Below, one piece after another: positions 18,045 to 26,556 of a stretch of 52,684 nt of DNA. Positions within the stretch are counted from its first letter, which is position 1, and each line of letters starts with the position of its first letter. The stretch is from Ruminococcus sp. (GTDB taxonomy: Bacteria; Bacillota; Clostridia; Lachnospirales; Lachnospiraceae). The stretch covers positions 1 to 52,684 of the forward strand of contig JAMPIB010000021.1 of assembly GCA_023663085.1 (NCBI GenBank), read 5' to 3'. The position numbers and the translations under genes are program-made. Under the pieces are notes generated by a model that was given only the letters and a program-made list of their open reading frames with translations, did not search any database and was not told the origin of the DNA.

Positions 18045-18112
18045 ACTTCTTCTCCTCATCCTGTAATCAATACGGCAGACCTACAGACTGCCAGATTATA
18101 TTATCTAAACTC

Positions 18113-18226
18113 GCAAATCCGCGCTTTCAGCGCTCTACGCCCGATTTCATCGGGCATTTGCTCGTTAATAACCGCAGAAAAACAAATGTCTGCTTCGCAG
18201 CCGCTTGTTTTTCTTCTGCGGTTATT
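18113..18226 (-). other. Highly structured leader upstream of the DUF5722-like gene
   Basis: Nested hairpins fill this stretch. AATAACCGCAG to CTGCGGTTATT (18167-18226) forms a long stem with an AAAAACAA/TTGTTTTT continuation. GCCCGAT/ATCGGGC (18139-18155) and GCGCT/AGCGC (18121-18133) are further stems, and GCAAAT/ATTTGC closes the last two. A TATAAT with extended TG (18224-18229, minus) would start transcription at the outer stem. It may be a regulatory leader or a copy of a dispersed repeat. Confidence 0.55.
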
Positions 18227-18229
18227 ATA
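18224..18229 (-). promoter_or_regulatory. Extended -10 box before structured leader
   Basis: TGATATAAT on the minus strand matches an extended -10 box. The -35 region is poor. It is the likely promoter for the DUF5722-like gene. Confidence 0.45.
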
Positions 18230-18280
18230 TCATGTCAATCAGCAAAAGTCATCAGCGATTATAAATTTCTGGTGATTTCC

Positions 18281-18967
18281 CTACCATTCCGTATACACTC
18301 TGTTGAGCGTAAAAGACTGAATCGCCAGAATATTGGCATAGATCGAACTCTCCGGCCAGGTCGCATAGATCTCGGAAGAGGCCACATTTTTAATATAATC
18401 TTTATACCGTACATAATAGTTCGGTGCGCTGCTGTCGGATGGAACACCGTCGTGTACTACGATATATTCCGGGATCACGACCCTGCTCAAAACAATCTCT
18501 CCAGTCTCATCTACCGGCTTGATCTCATCTTCCGGAATCTTCGGCGGATACTCGCCATAGAGCGTATGATCGGGAATGATGATTATCTCTTCTGATTCCT
18601 GCGCTGTCTCTGTCGGTATCATCTGAATATTCTGCACAGCCGTCACATCCGGCAATACTTCCACACCGGAAATCACTACCGGTTCATACCCCGGCGCCTC
18701 TACGGTCACATTATATTCCGCATAAGGCATCGGAGATTCCGGCGTCAGGCTGTAGGAAAGCGGCGGCGCCAAAAGCTGTATTTCCTCCGCCTGCCCGGAA
18801 ATATCCGTTTGCAGCGTTTCGAGTGTTGTCTCAGGCGTTCCCGTGCCGGCGATGGAGATCACGGCATTCTGGATCGGTATCAATCCGATATTCGATGTCA
18901 CATTGATCTGTAATCCGCCGGTCTGCTCTCCTTCCGTCTGCGCGCTTCTAAACGTTTTTACGTCCAT
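18281..18967 (-). pseudogene. 5' part of split SpoIID-like / peptidoglycan-binding gene
   Basis: 228 aa. It starts MDVKTFRSAQ with AGCAGGT upstream, carries a carboxypeptidase-regulatory-like beta domain (about 20-120), a proline/acid-rich linker, and then the first third of a SpoIID-like domain (YKDYIKNVASSEIYATWPE). That part includes the conserved Glu of the family (SSEIY). The frame ends at RVYTEW followed by TAG, which comes from the inserted DNA. The continuation (WYRNQGYNF) is found at 14558 and below. SpoIID-type proteins cleave denuded glycan strands during engulfment or wall turnover; the break falls inside the catalytic domain and should inactivate it. Confidence 0.75.
18282..18286. 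repeat. Right copy of TACCA at insertion border
   Basis: Partner of 14554-14558. Removing one copy with the 3723 bp between the two rejoins GAA TGG TAC CGG in frame. Confidence 0.5.
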
Positions 18968-19049
18968 ATATTTACCTGCTTCAACCTTAATATCTTTCTA
19001 ATTATCATATGCAGATATCGGGAAGCGGTCACTGGTATGGAATCCAACT

Positions 19050-21242
19050 TTACGGCAGCGCGGCAAACTGCTCCTGCAATACATAATACCCTTTCCGCAG
19101 TCTTTCGCTATAGGGATAATAATCCCAATTTTCCCACTGATATTCCTCCATCTTCACACTTCCCGCCTCTTCGGTGGAAAGTCCTATGCTGATCTCTTCT
19201 ATATTGATCCCCGAAAAATACCTGTGTTTCCAGAAATCATCCTCAATCTCTTTGCTGGAAGGGTCTCTGAAATTCAACATCAGCCAGGGAATCCGCACTT
19301 CCAATATATCTCCTTCATAATAGAAATCCGCAAGCGAATTATATTCCTCCGTATCAAAATCATTGGTGCCAAAGACCAGTTTTCCCGCCGCAAACTTTTG
19401 TAAGGGAATCACCTCTATGCGGTCCTGTAAGACCAGTTCGCGCTCCATCAGGAAATAAATCGGCTGGAAAAGTGTATTATCCGGCTGTTTCATCTCGCTT
19501 GTTGTCTGAATTTCCTTATCATATTTGTCATATTCGTACTGATACCTGTCATAATAACTCTGCACGAGAAGCTGTGAATTTTCCTGACCATCCAGCACCA
19601 TCACAAAATCGACCGGCTTATCAAAGCGCAGGCCCTCATAGACCATACTGCCCGAATTAGGCGTGATATCGAACGGTATCCAGATTTTTTCCTCATCATA
19701 ATCCGCATTTTCTTTCTGTATCATCAGATAAAGATACGCGCAGTCATATTTTACAGATAAAACCGTATCTTCAGTTTCCAGAAAAATATCGTCCGCACTC
19801 CATTCATCGGCACGACCGTCCAGAATAACGCTGCCCTCCGGTATGAAATCAAGCAGTCCAAAATGCTGTTCACATGTCATCACATCATACCAGTAAGCCC
19901 TGCGGTTGGGGTCGGTATACTCCTCGGTATTCCACGTTCTTTTAAACCATTCATCCTGCCAGGTAAAAACAAGGCCGCCTGCATAACCCGTATCATAAAT
20001 ATCCTCCATCATCGAGGCCAGCATCTCTCCCTGTTCTTTCTCCGTCTTATTTCCCTGGTTAAAACCGGTGTAGATATTGGCATGTGTCACCCCTCTGGAA
20101 ACCGGGATGCCGAACTCCGCCACTAAGACTGGCATATCATGTATCTGGATCATATCTTCCAGATAGGCTTTGTAGGTATTGATATTACCGTCTTCATCAC
20201 GGTAATTGGAATATTCCAGTTCCGTATATAAAAAATTCGGATAATAGGGATAAATATGATAAGAGGCAAACAACCCACACTGGAAAGCCTCTGTCGGCTC
20301 TAAATTCTCCACATTTAAGTCCACACTGTATTCTTCCGCCATTGTTTCACTGGGATGCTCTAAAATATCGGCCGTCGGCCAGTTAGAATAGCTTAGCGGC
20401 CTCTGCATACCATATTTATCCATTTCATAGGAAAGGATATAGTCGCCCGTCTGCGCCCAGAAAACCTCGAACGGCTCCAGGTTCTCCGCGCACAGGTACG
20501 TTCCTTCATAGGAGGTAATCTGTGGATTATTTTCATCCGTGACCGTAACAAAATCCGCATCCGACTCAATCCCAAGGATCCAACCGATGACATAAGGTGA
20601 AATATCGTATTGATAAAGTCCCGACGCCTTGCCGGGATGCTCCGCAATCCTACAATTGCCGTGAATTAAATCGACGATATCTTCCATATCCTTATACAGA
20701 TAGTTCTGCAGTTCTTCATCAAACGCATCCGCCGTTTCCGTCAGTCTTGTCTCGTCATACCATGTCCCGTGGAACAGATAGAGCGGCTCGTCTGCATTTT
20801 CATTATACTCATAAAAAGCCTCGTAAAAAGCCGGCGGCTGAACCGTATATACTCTGATACAGTTGGCGTTCATCTCACTGATCTGCTCAAGCCATCTGGC
20901 ATACTCCTCCTTGGTAATAGCCGTCTCTCCCGGAAAATGCCCCGGCTTGCCAAGACCCAGATTGACGCCCTTTACATAAATCTCTTCAAACTCGCTCCCG
21001 TTATATACACTCAGATATTGATCTTCGGCCCTGAAATAGTATTTGGCGCCGCCCGAAACATAAGGTTCTATTGCCTTTCCGGGCGTATAAGTCTCAATTT
21101 CTTCTACCGGCTTCTCCGATGATACGCCCGGATCTGCTTTCTTCATATCGGAAATCTTACGCCCGTACTCGCTCTCGCAACCCGCTAGCAGCATTGGCAG
21201 TAACAGTAAGGGCAGTATTTTTATCATGATATTCTTTTTCAT
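19050..21242 (-). CDS. Lipoprotein with glycoside-hydrolase TIM-barrel domain
   Basis: 730 aa. A type II signal peptide ends in the lipobox LLAG-C22, so the protein is anchored on the outer face of the membrane. A TIM-barrel-like region (about 85-440) shows a clan-A-like pair: Glu in WILGIESD and Glu in LVAEFGIPVS. The C-terminal ~250 residues are beta-rich, with a DOMON/carbohydrate-binding-like look. The sequence does not tell me the glycan. It has a clear promoter at 21287-21315 and GGAGAG before the ATG. It lies directly upstream of the split SpoIID-like gene, suggesting a common role in surface polysaccharide or wall remodelling. Confidence 0.7.
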   Translation of the reverse strand: MKKNIMIKILPLLLLPMLLAGCESEYGRKISDMKKADPGVSSEKPVEEIETYTPGKAIEPYVSGGAKYYFRAEDQYLSVYNGSEFEEIYVKGVNLGLGKPGHFPGETAITKEEYARWLEQISEMNANCIRVYTVQPPAFYEAFYEYNENADEPLYLFHGTWYDETRLTETADAFDEELQNYLYKDMEDIVDLIHGNCRIAEHPGKASGLYQYDISPYVIGWILGIESDADFVTVTDENNPQITSYEGTYLCAENLEPFEVFWAQTGDYILSYEMDKYGMQRPLSYSNWPTADILEHPSETMAEEYSVDLNVENLEPTEAFQCGLFASYHIYPYYPNFLYTELEYSNYRDEDGNINTYKAYLEDMIQIHDMPVLVAEFGIPVSRGVTHANIYTGFNQGNKTEKEQGEMLASMMEDIYDTGYAGGLVFTWQDEWFKRTWNTEEYTDPNRRAYWYDVMTCEQHFGLLDFIPEGSVILDGRADEWSADDIFLETEDTVLSVKYDCAYLYLMIQKENADYDEEKIWIPFDITPNSGSMVYEGLRFDKPVDFVMVLDGQENSQLLVQSYYDRYQYEYDKYDKEIQTTSEMKQPDNTLFQPIYFLMERELVLQDRIEVIPLQKFAAGKLVFGTNDFDTEEYNSLADFYYEGDILEVRIPWLMLNFRDPSSKEIEDDFWKHRYFSGINIEEISIGLSTEEAGSVKMEEYQWENWDYYPYSERLRKGYYVLQEQFAALP

Positions 21243-21286
21243 CGTTTTTCTCTCCTCATAGAACAGGCTGCTGCACGTTCCTTTTT

Positions 21287-21315
21287 ATTTTATTACTTTC
21301 TGTTCTATCATGCAA
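21287..21315 (-). promoter_or_regulatory. Promoter of the GH-like lipoprotein
   Basis: On the minus strand, -35 TTGCAT (21315-21310), a 17-nt spacer and -10 TAAAAT (21292-21287). Confidence 0.65.
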
Positions 21316-21359
21316 TTACTTTACTGATGAAAAGATTTTCACCAGAAAGTTTTTCAGAA

Positions 21360-21388
21360 TTGTGTAACCGGAAAAAATAGGATATAAT
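21360..21388 (+). promoter_or_regulatory. Promoter of the 164-aa gene
   Basis: -35 TTGTGT (21360-21365), a 17-nt spacer and -10 TATAAT (21383-21388), about 27 bp before a ribosome site. Confidence 0.65.
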
Positions 21389-21421
21389 CATACCAACAAA
21401 AAAGCAGAAAGGTAAATTTAT

Positions 21422-21916
21422 ATGGTCACAAAAGATTTTTTATCAGAACTCAATACGGCATATTCCCGATTGGAAATGAAGAAAGCCGAACTGATCAGCG
21501 CCCTGTTTCATAGAATATTTGAACTGGACTCCGGCTGGTACAACGGTCATTACCATAAAGAGGAATCCAGCGGCTGGTACAGGGAATCTTACCCGATTCC
21601 CGTAATCAGTGTGTTACATTTCTGCGATATTGAAATTCAGTTTGATAAAATATCAGTATCAACGAAACTGAAAAGAGATACCGCCTTATCCTATTCTTTT
21701 GATAAAATGTTGAAATACAAATTCGAAGCCTATGGCGTTGAAGACTATCTTGCCGATTTCTACCATACAGGGCAGACGCTGCAGGAATTAAAAGATAATA
21801 TCCGGGATTCTGACGAAAAGGAAATTGGATTTTCTTTTCTGTTTCCGTTTGATACAGAAGGAAAACAGATTTTTGAATTTGTCAAATTATTGCGGCGGGA
21901 AGGGTTTTATTATTGA
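21422..21916 (+). CDS. Small soluble protein of unknown function
   Basis: 164 aa, the only plus-strand gene between 1.5 kb and 32.9 kb. AAAGG precedes the ATG. The sequence mixes helices at both ends with a central beta region (PVISVLHFCDIEIQFDKISVS). It has no signal peptide or membrane segment. I do not recognise the family. It has its own promoter and stands alone between the GH-like lipoprotein (divergent) and htpG (convergent), so context says little about its job. Confidence 0.65.
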   Translation: MVTKDFLSELNTAYSRLEMKKAELISALFHRIFELDSGWYNGHYHKEESSGWYRESYPIPVISVLHFCDIEIQFDKISVSTKLKRDTALSYSFDKMLKYKFEAYGVEDYLADFYHTGQTLQELKDNIRDSDEKEIGFSFLFPFDTEGKQIFEFVKLLRREGFYY

Positions 21917-21992
21917 TAGTAAGCGATTGAAATTTTACTTACATAAGTATAATACCACTACTTCGACTTAATATCCATTATTTTTCCATAAC

Positions 21993-22050
21993 AAAAGGAC
22001 TTCCATCCCGTATATCATCCACGCAGATCCATACAGAAGGAAAGCCCTTA
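21993..22050 (-). terminator. Terminator of htpG
   Basis: On the minus strand, AAGGGCTTTCC pairs with GGAAGTCCTT with one bulge and one wobble, followed by TTTTG. The loop is unusually long (about 34 nt). Confidence 0.55.
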
Positions 22051-22069
22051 TGTCACTTTGTCTTTTTAC

Positions 22070-24199
22070 CTATTTCGTCAGCATCATCATAATGTCATTG
22101 CTTCTAGCCACGAACTTGGTCATTGCCTCCGGCTCAAGCGGCGCCTGCTGCAAAAGCGCGAGGTCGTAGAGCTGTTCGCAGATCATCTTGACATTCTCGC
22201 CCTCTTTGTTTTCCAGCACATACTGTACCAGCGGATGATTGGCGTTTAAGATCAGCGTTTCGCCTTCTTTGTTGCCAAACATGCCCGCATCCATACCCGG
22301 CATGGAATACATCTTCATCATATCCTGCATTCTTCTGCTTTCTTCGGATAAGGTTATCATAGATGAAATCTTCTTGTTTTTGAGTTTTTCCACCTTAACG
22401 GTGATCGCGTCTTTTTTCAGGACTTTCTTCATCAGTTTGGCGATCTCTTCGGCCTGCTCTTCCATTTCCTTCTCGGCCTTTTTAGTCGTCTTGGCTTTAA
22501 AGGTATCGGTCAGGTCGGCGTCGATCCTCTGGAACTTGATGCCTTCGTTTTTCGCCTCCAGTTGGGAAACAAAAGGCTGGTCGATATTATGGGTGAGGAT
22601 AACGGCATCCATTTTCGCGGCCTTGAACATATTGATGTACTGGCTCTGCTGCTTTTCATCCGTTACGTAATAGATGACTTTTTCTTTCTTTTCGTCTTCT
22701 GCATCCTCTCCGGAAACAGTCTCGCCGTTTTCGTCTACGACTTCGGCCTCGACTTTTTCACCGTTCTCGCCTACAGCTCCCGTCCCGGCTTTTTCACCGC
22801 CTTCATCGACAACTTCGGCTTCGACTTTTTCGCCGTTCTCATCTACGGCCTCCGCCTCGTCCGGGTCTATTTTATTAACTTCCAGACATTCGGGCAGCGT
22901 CATATAGTTACCGTCTAAGTTTTTGAAAAGGATGTAATCCGTCATCTTCTCACAGAACTTATCGTCTTTCAGGCAGCCGAACTTGATAAACGGACTGATA
23001 TCATCCCAGTACTTCTCGTATTCTTCTTTCTCGGTCTTGCACATGCCGGAAAGTTTATCCGCCACTTTTTTCGTAATATACTCGTTGATCTTCTTCACAA
23101 AGCCGTCGTTCTGCAGCGCGCTTCTGGATACATTAAGCGGCAGGTCGGGGCAGTCGATAACGCCCTTTAAGAGCATCAGAAACTCTGGTATGACTTCTTT
23201 GATATTATCCGCGATAAACACCTGGTTATTATATAATTTAATCGTTCCCTCAATGGACTCATATTCCATGTTGATCTTCGGGAAGTACAGGATGCCCTTT
23301 AAATTAAAAGGATAATCCATATTCAGATGGATCCAGAAAAGCGGCTCTTTGTAGTCCTGGAATACTTTTCTGTAAAATTCCAGATACTCTTCTTTCGTAC
23401 ACTCATTGGGGTGTTTCGCCCACAGAGGCTGTGTCTCGTTCAGAAGTTCGGGACGTTTGGTTATCTTTAACTTCTGCTCGTCCTCTTCTTTTTCTTTCTT
23501 GATCTCTTCTACGACAGTATCCGTATCCAGTTTCTCGGCTTCTGTGATGATCTGTGTCTCCGTGGTATTGGCTTTGGACAGATAAATCTCCATCGGCATG
23601 AAGGAACAATATTTCTTGATGACCTCTCTCGCCTTATATTCATTGCAGAACTCCAGACAGTCTTCATTGATAAAAAGCGTGATCTCTGTACCGACTTCGC
23701 TTCTTGTGCCCTCGTCCATGTCAAATTCCGTACCGCCATCACATGTCCAGTGAACGGCTTTTGCACCCTCTTTATAGGAAAGGGAATCAATCTGCACTTC
23801 ATCAGCCACCATAAATGCGGAATAGAATCCGAGGCCGAAGTGTCCGATGATCTGATCTTCGTTTGTCTTGTCTTTATATTTTTCGATGAAATCCGTTGCC
23901 CCTGAAAAAGCGATCTGATTGATATACTCTTCAACTTCTTCAGCCGTCATACCGATTCCGTTATCAATGACTTTCAGGGTTTTTTCTTCCGGATTCACAA
24001 TGATCTGGATCTTGGCCTTATAATCATCCGGCAGAGTGTATTCGCCCATCATGTCCAGTTTTTTCAGTTTCGTGATCGCATCACAGCCGTTGGATATCAG
24101 TTCCCGGAAAAAAATGTCGTGATCCGAATACAACCACTTTTTGATGATCGGGAAGATATTGTCGCTGTTAATAGATAAATTACCATGCTTTGCAGCCAT
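22070..24199 (-). CDS. htpG: Chaperone HtpG (Hsp90 family)
   Basis: 709 aa from the ATG at 24199. AAAGGAAA lies 9 nt upstream, whereas an in-frame GTG at 24208 would abut it. The GHKL ATPase domain is intact: FFRELISNGCDA near residue 30, DNGIGM near 79, and GHFGLGFYSAFM near 119. The middle-domain Arg is in SRSALQND (358-365). Between residues ~445 and ~507 there is an acidic insert of imperfect repeats (VDENGEKVEAEVVDE and variants) that HtpG proteins normally lack. It sits before YYVTDEKQQSQY. Expression should be heat-inducible through the CIRCE element upstream. Confidence 0.95.
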   Translation of the reverse strand: MAAKHGNLSINSDNIFPIIKKWLYSDHDIFFRELISNGCDAITKLKKLDMMGEYTLPDDYKAKIQIIVNPEEKTLKVIDNGIGMTAEEVEEYINQIAFSGATDFIEKYKDKTNEDQIIGHFGLGFYSAFMVADEVQIDSLSYKEGAKAVHWTCDGGTEFDMDEGTRSEVGTEITLFINEDCLEFCNEYKAREVIKKYCSFMPMEIYLSKANTTETQIITEAEKLDTDTVVEEIKKEKEEDEQKLKITKRPELLNETQPLWAKHPNECTKEEYLEFYRKVFQDYKEPLFWIHLNMDYPFNLKGILYFPKINMEYESIEGTIKLYNNQVFIADNIKEVIPEFLMLLKGVIDCPDLPLNVSRSALQNDGFVKKINEYITKKVADKLSGMCKTEKEEYEKYWDDISPFIKFGCLKDDKFCEKMTDYILFKNLDGNYMTLPECLEVNKIDPDEAEAVDENGEKVEAEVVDEGGEKAGTGAVGENGEKVEAEVVDENGETVSGEDAEDEKKEKVIYYVTDEKQQSQYINMFKAAKMDAVILTHNIDQPFVSQLEAKNEGIKFQRIDADLTDTFKAKTTKKAEKEMEEQAEEIAKLMKKVLKKDAITVKVEKLKNKKISSMITLSEESRRMQDMMKMYSMPGMDAGMFGNKEGETLILNANHPLVQYVLENKEGENVKMICEQLYDLALLQQAPLEPEAMTKFVARSNDIMMMLTK
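22679..22870 (-). repeat. Acidic repeat insert within htpG
   Basis: It encodes about 60 residues, mostly E, D, G, V and A. The unit (V)DENGEKVEAEVVDE occurs about three times in varied form. The repeats are visible at DNA level as recurring tcgactttttcgccgttctc-like stretches, so copy number may vary by slippage. Confidence 0.7.
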
Positions 24200-24271
24200 T
24201 TTTATCACTTTCCTTTCTTTTTTGTATAAAAATTTTTCTAAAATTATCTACAAAACGCTAACCTAGAAAAC

Positions 24272-24300
24272 AGTTTAATGCCCTTGCCTGTAAAAGTCAA
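24272..24300 (-). promoter_or_regulatory. Promoter of htpG
   Basis: On the minus strand, -35 TTGACT (24300-24295), a 17-nt spacer and -10 TAAACT (24277-24272). The CIRCE box lies just upstream. Confidence 0.75.
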
Positions 24301-24307
24301 GAAAAAA

Positions 24308-24334
24308 TTAGCACTCAATAGGTTTGAGTGCTAA
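24308..24334. promoter_or_regulatory. CIRCE operator (HrcA site)
   Basis: A perfect TTAGCACTC-N9-GAGTGCTAA palindrome. HrcA represses heat-shock genes through this element. Here it lies 7 bp upstream of the htpG -35 box rather than over the start site, which is not the usual position. htpG is also not a standard CIRCE target in Bacillus. Confidence 0.93.
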
Positions 24335-24398
24335 CAATTCTTGAAGACCCCTGTATTTACAAGGCTTTCCGATTTCTAAATTTTTTCTAAACTGGAAG

Positions 24399-24593
24399 TC
24401 ACATAACAAAAAACAGCACAACCATCGCCAGGATAAAAACGGCTGCGATCCCCATGGCCACATAAGCTGCCTTTTTCTTTTTCCCGGAAACGGCTGCATT
24501 TTCTTTTTCCCAGTCCTGTTCATGCTTCATAAACTGTGAACTGAGTCCCGCATTACGCATCGGATCCTGCATAGGTGTGGGCATATATCCCAT
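24399..24593 (-). CDS. Small single-pass membrane protein
   Basis: 64 aa. A polar N-terminal half with several Met/Pro is followed by a basic KKKK patch and a hydrophobic segment at about 43-63 ending at the C-terminus. This predicts a tail-anchored or single-pass protein. AAAGGAGG precedes the ATG and a promoter lies at 24630-24658. There is no recognised family. Upstream of the htpG promoter on the same strand, it could be co-induced by read-through control at CIRCE, but this is not shown. Confidence 0.65.
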   Translation of the reverse strand: MGYMPTPMQDPMRNAGLSSQFMKHEQDWEKENAAVSGKKKKAAYVAMGIAAVFILAMVVLFFVM

Positions 24594-24629
24594 ATCAGCT
24601 TTTCCTCCTTTAACCGTTTTGTTGTTCCC

Positions 24630-24658
24630 ATCATATCACATATTATTGGTCATTACAA
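24630..24658 (-). promoter_or_regulatory. Promoter of the small membrane protein
   Basis: On the minus strand, -35 TTGTAA (24658-24653), a 17-nt spacer and -10 TATGAT (24635-24630). Confidence 0.6.
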
Positions 24659-24667
24659 TACTGCGCT

Positions 24668-25729
24668 CTATGCGTCAAAGCAGGCATGATAAATATCAAA
24701 GAAATTCGCCGAAGTCACGTCCTCGTTATGGATAAAGCTGACACTCTCCCACAGTTCCTCATTCAGTTTTCTGGTAAGGGTCTTGACAAAGGCGTCATAC
24801 TCCTGTCCGAACACTTCTTCCCTGCGCTGCTCGACGATTTTGACTTTATTGCTGTCGGTTTCTTCTTTATCAAACGTACTGATGCACTTGATGATATGGT
24901 ATCCCGAATCCGTTTCCACGATATCGCTGCACTCATTCGTTCCAAGGTTAAAAGCCGCCTTTTCAAAAGCAGGATCCATTTCGCCTTTTCCGAAAGAATA
25001 GGTGCTCTTTTCATCCTCGCTGTAATGTCGGATCAGTTCGTCGAAATCCTCCCCCGCCTGCGCTTTCTCACACACTTCCACCGCCGTTTTATAGGCGTCT
25101 TCCCTGGCCTTTTGCGTATACTCTATTTTTTTGCCGGTACCGTCCAAGGCATACGTCTTGATGAGGATATGCTGTACGGTAATAGTCCTCGCCTCGTCAT
25201 CGCTGATCTCCGGATTGATGTCTTTGATGATATAACGATAAACTTTTTCTGCAATAGCATATTCTCTGTAAAGGGTTTCGATCGTTGCCTCATCGACTCC
25301 CATTTCTTCGATCTCTGCCGCATTCAACAGGGCATAATACGTTTTGGCGGCCTCTTTTGCCTGCGCCTTTTCTTCTTCCGTCAGTTCCACCTGATACTGC
25401 TTCGCCATCAGATTCATCGTCTTGATCTGTGCGATCTGTGCCAGCGCGATATCTTTTACATTCTGTTCCAGCGTCACGTCGCCCAGATTGATATTCCAGA
25501 TTTCCGTCCCGTAAGCGCTTTCGTACTGATTCTGGATATTGGTCAGATAGACCATGATCTCCGGCAGTTTGCAGGACATGGTCTCTATGCGGAATATCTC
25601 ATCTTTTTCAAAGCCGGTCGTCAGTACCACCTTAACGCCATCGACATCCCCTGTGCCACATCCGGTAAGGACAGAAGTAAACAGACAGAGCAGTAACAGA
25701 CATGCCAAAATATTTTTTATTTTCGTCAT
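24668..25729 (-). CDS. PrsA-like peptidyl-prolyl isomerase lipoprotein
   Basis: 353 aa from the ATG at 25729, 16 bp after the PHP gene. A lipobox LTG-C24 ends the signal peptide, placing the protein outside on the membrane. A helical SurA/PrsA-type N-domain is followed by a parvulin rotamase domain at about residues 180-290 (TVQHILIKTY, DFDELIRHYSED, FNLGTNECSDIVETDSGYHII). Such foldases help secreted proteins fold at the membrane-wall interface. It is the third gene of the ilvE-PHP-PrsA run. I leave the symbol empty because several paralogues of prsA are common in Clostridia. Confidence 0.85.
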   Translation of the reverse strand: MTKIKNILACLLLLCLFTSVLTGCGTGDVDGVKVVLTTGFEKDEIFRIETMSCKLPEIMVYLTNIQNQYESAYGTEIWNINLGDVTLEQNVKDIALAQIAQIKTMNLMAKQYQVELTEEEKAQAKEAAKTYYALLNAAEIEEMGVDEATIETLYREYAIAEKVYRYIIKDINPEISDDEARTITVQHILIKTYALDGTGKKIEYTQKAREDAYKTAVEVCEKAQAGEDFDELIRHYSEDEKSTYSFGKGEMDPAFEKAAFNLGTNECSDIVETDSGYHIIKCISTFDKEETDSNKVKIVEQRREEVFGQEYDAFVKTLTRKLNEELWESVSFIHNEDVTSANFFDIYHACFDA

Positions 25730-25745
25730 ATATTTATGAAACCCT

Positions 25746-26516
25746 TCAGTCTTTCTTGCAGTCCAGTTGTTCTCCTTTTTTATTATACCAGTTCTCACCG
25801 TTTGTCAGTACATAATCTTCCTCTGATAAAACAGCCCTGATATAATCCGCGGCCGAAGTCAGTTTTCTTTTAAAGGCCATACCGCCGCCTAAGAGAGCCG
25901 TATGATGGATATCGGAACCCGCCGTCAGAGGCAGATGATGTTGGCCGGCATAGGCGACCGCCCTTTCATCAAAAATCTTATTAGAATGTCCCATACTTCT
26001 CGAATTAGAATGCGCGGCATTGATCCCTTCCACGCCATCCACCCACTCAGGGAAAAGGCGTATAGCCGGAATATAACCGGCTTCCCTGTACGGATGCGCA
26101 TGAATGACCATGCCGCCGTTTTGATGAACCAGACGGTACTGCTCTTCGATATCCGCATGACGGATCGCCGGATTTTTTAACATCCATTCCTTATCAATAC
26201 CGTATAATAAAAATTCCGTTGCGTCAAATCCCGCCTCGTATCCGAAAAAGACGTCCAGACCGATCCTGTCGCCCTCTTCTTTGGCTCCTTCATAGCCTTT
26301 AGCGAACGTATCTACCCATTCCTCCCACGGCAGGCTCCTATCTACCGCCGTATTGCCGCCCCAGTTATGATCTGTTACGAAAATACCCGTATAACCGTAT
26401 TCTTTGCAGGCTCTCGCCATTTCCCGTCCCGTATTGCGGGCGCAGGCGCTCCCTTCCGCGGTATGCAGGTGCGTTTCGTATAAATATGGATATTCTTCTC
26501 TGATCTTATCAGACAT
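25746..26516 (-). CDS. PHP-domain metal-dependent phosphoesterase
   Basis: 256 aa. The metal ligands of the PHP fold are in order: HLH near residue 16, TDHN near 49, Glu in GYEAG, HAHP near 139 and GSDIH near 204. PHP proteins hydrolyse phosphoesters such as histidinol phosphate or nucleotide bisphosphates; the substrate here is not evident. It lies 40 bp after ilvE and 16 bp before the PrsA-like gene, apparently in one operon. AAGGTG stands before the ATG. Confidence 0.85.
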   Translation of the reverse strand: MSDKIREEYPYLYETHLHTAEGSACARNTGREMARACKEYGYTGIFVTDHNWGGNTAVDRSLPWEEWVDTFAKGYEGAKEEGDRIGLDVFFGYEAGFDATEFLLYGIDKEWMLKNPAIRHADIEEQYRLVHQNGGMVIHAHPYREAGYIPAIRLFPEWVDGVEGINAAHSNSRSMGHSNKIFDERAVAYAGQHHLPLTAGSDIHHTALLGGGMAFKRKLTSAADYIRAVLSEEDYVLTNGENWYNKKGEQLDCKKD

Positions 26517-26556
26517 TCCTGCACCTTACCTCTCCGGAAAATCCGGCCGTAAAATA

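Noticed and set aside
18230-18246. TTGACA near 18233-18238 (minus) as a -35 box
   Set aside because: It lies only 3 bp before the TATAAT, far too close to serve with it.
14559-18281. Insertion sequence or integrative element
   Set aside because: The three inserted genes include no transposase or recombinase and I see no terminal inverted repeats longer than a few bases, so only a short-repeat-bordered insertion is claimed.
22562-22918. Plus-strand ORFs opposite the htpG acidic insert
   Set aside because: They are low-complexity shadows of the repeat with no ribosome site or homology.
24686-25696. 336-aa plus-strand ORF opposite the PrsA-like gene
   Set aside because: Hydrophobic shadow of a real gene with a lipobox and parvulin motifs; no ribosome site or promoter on the plus strand.
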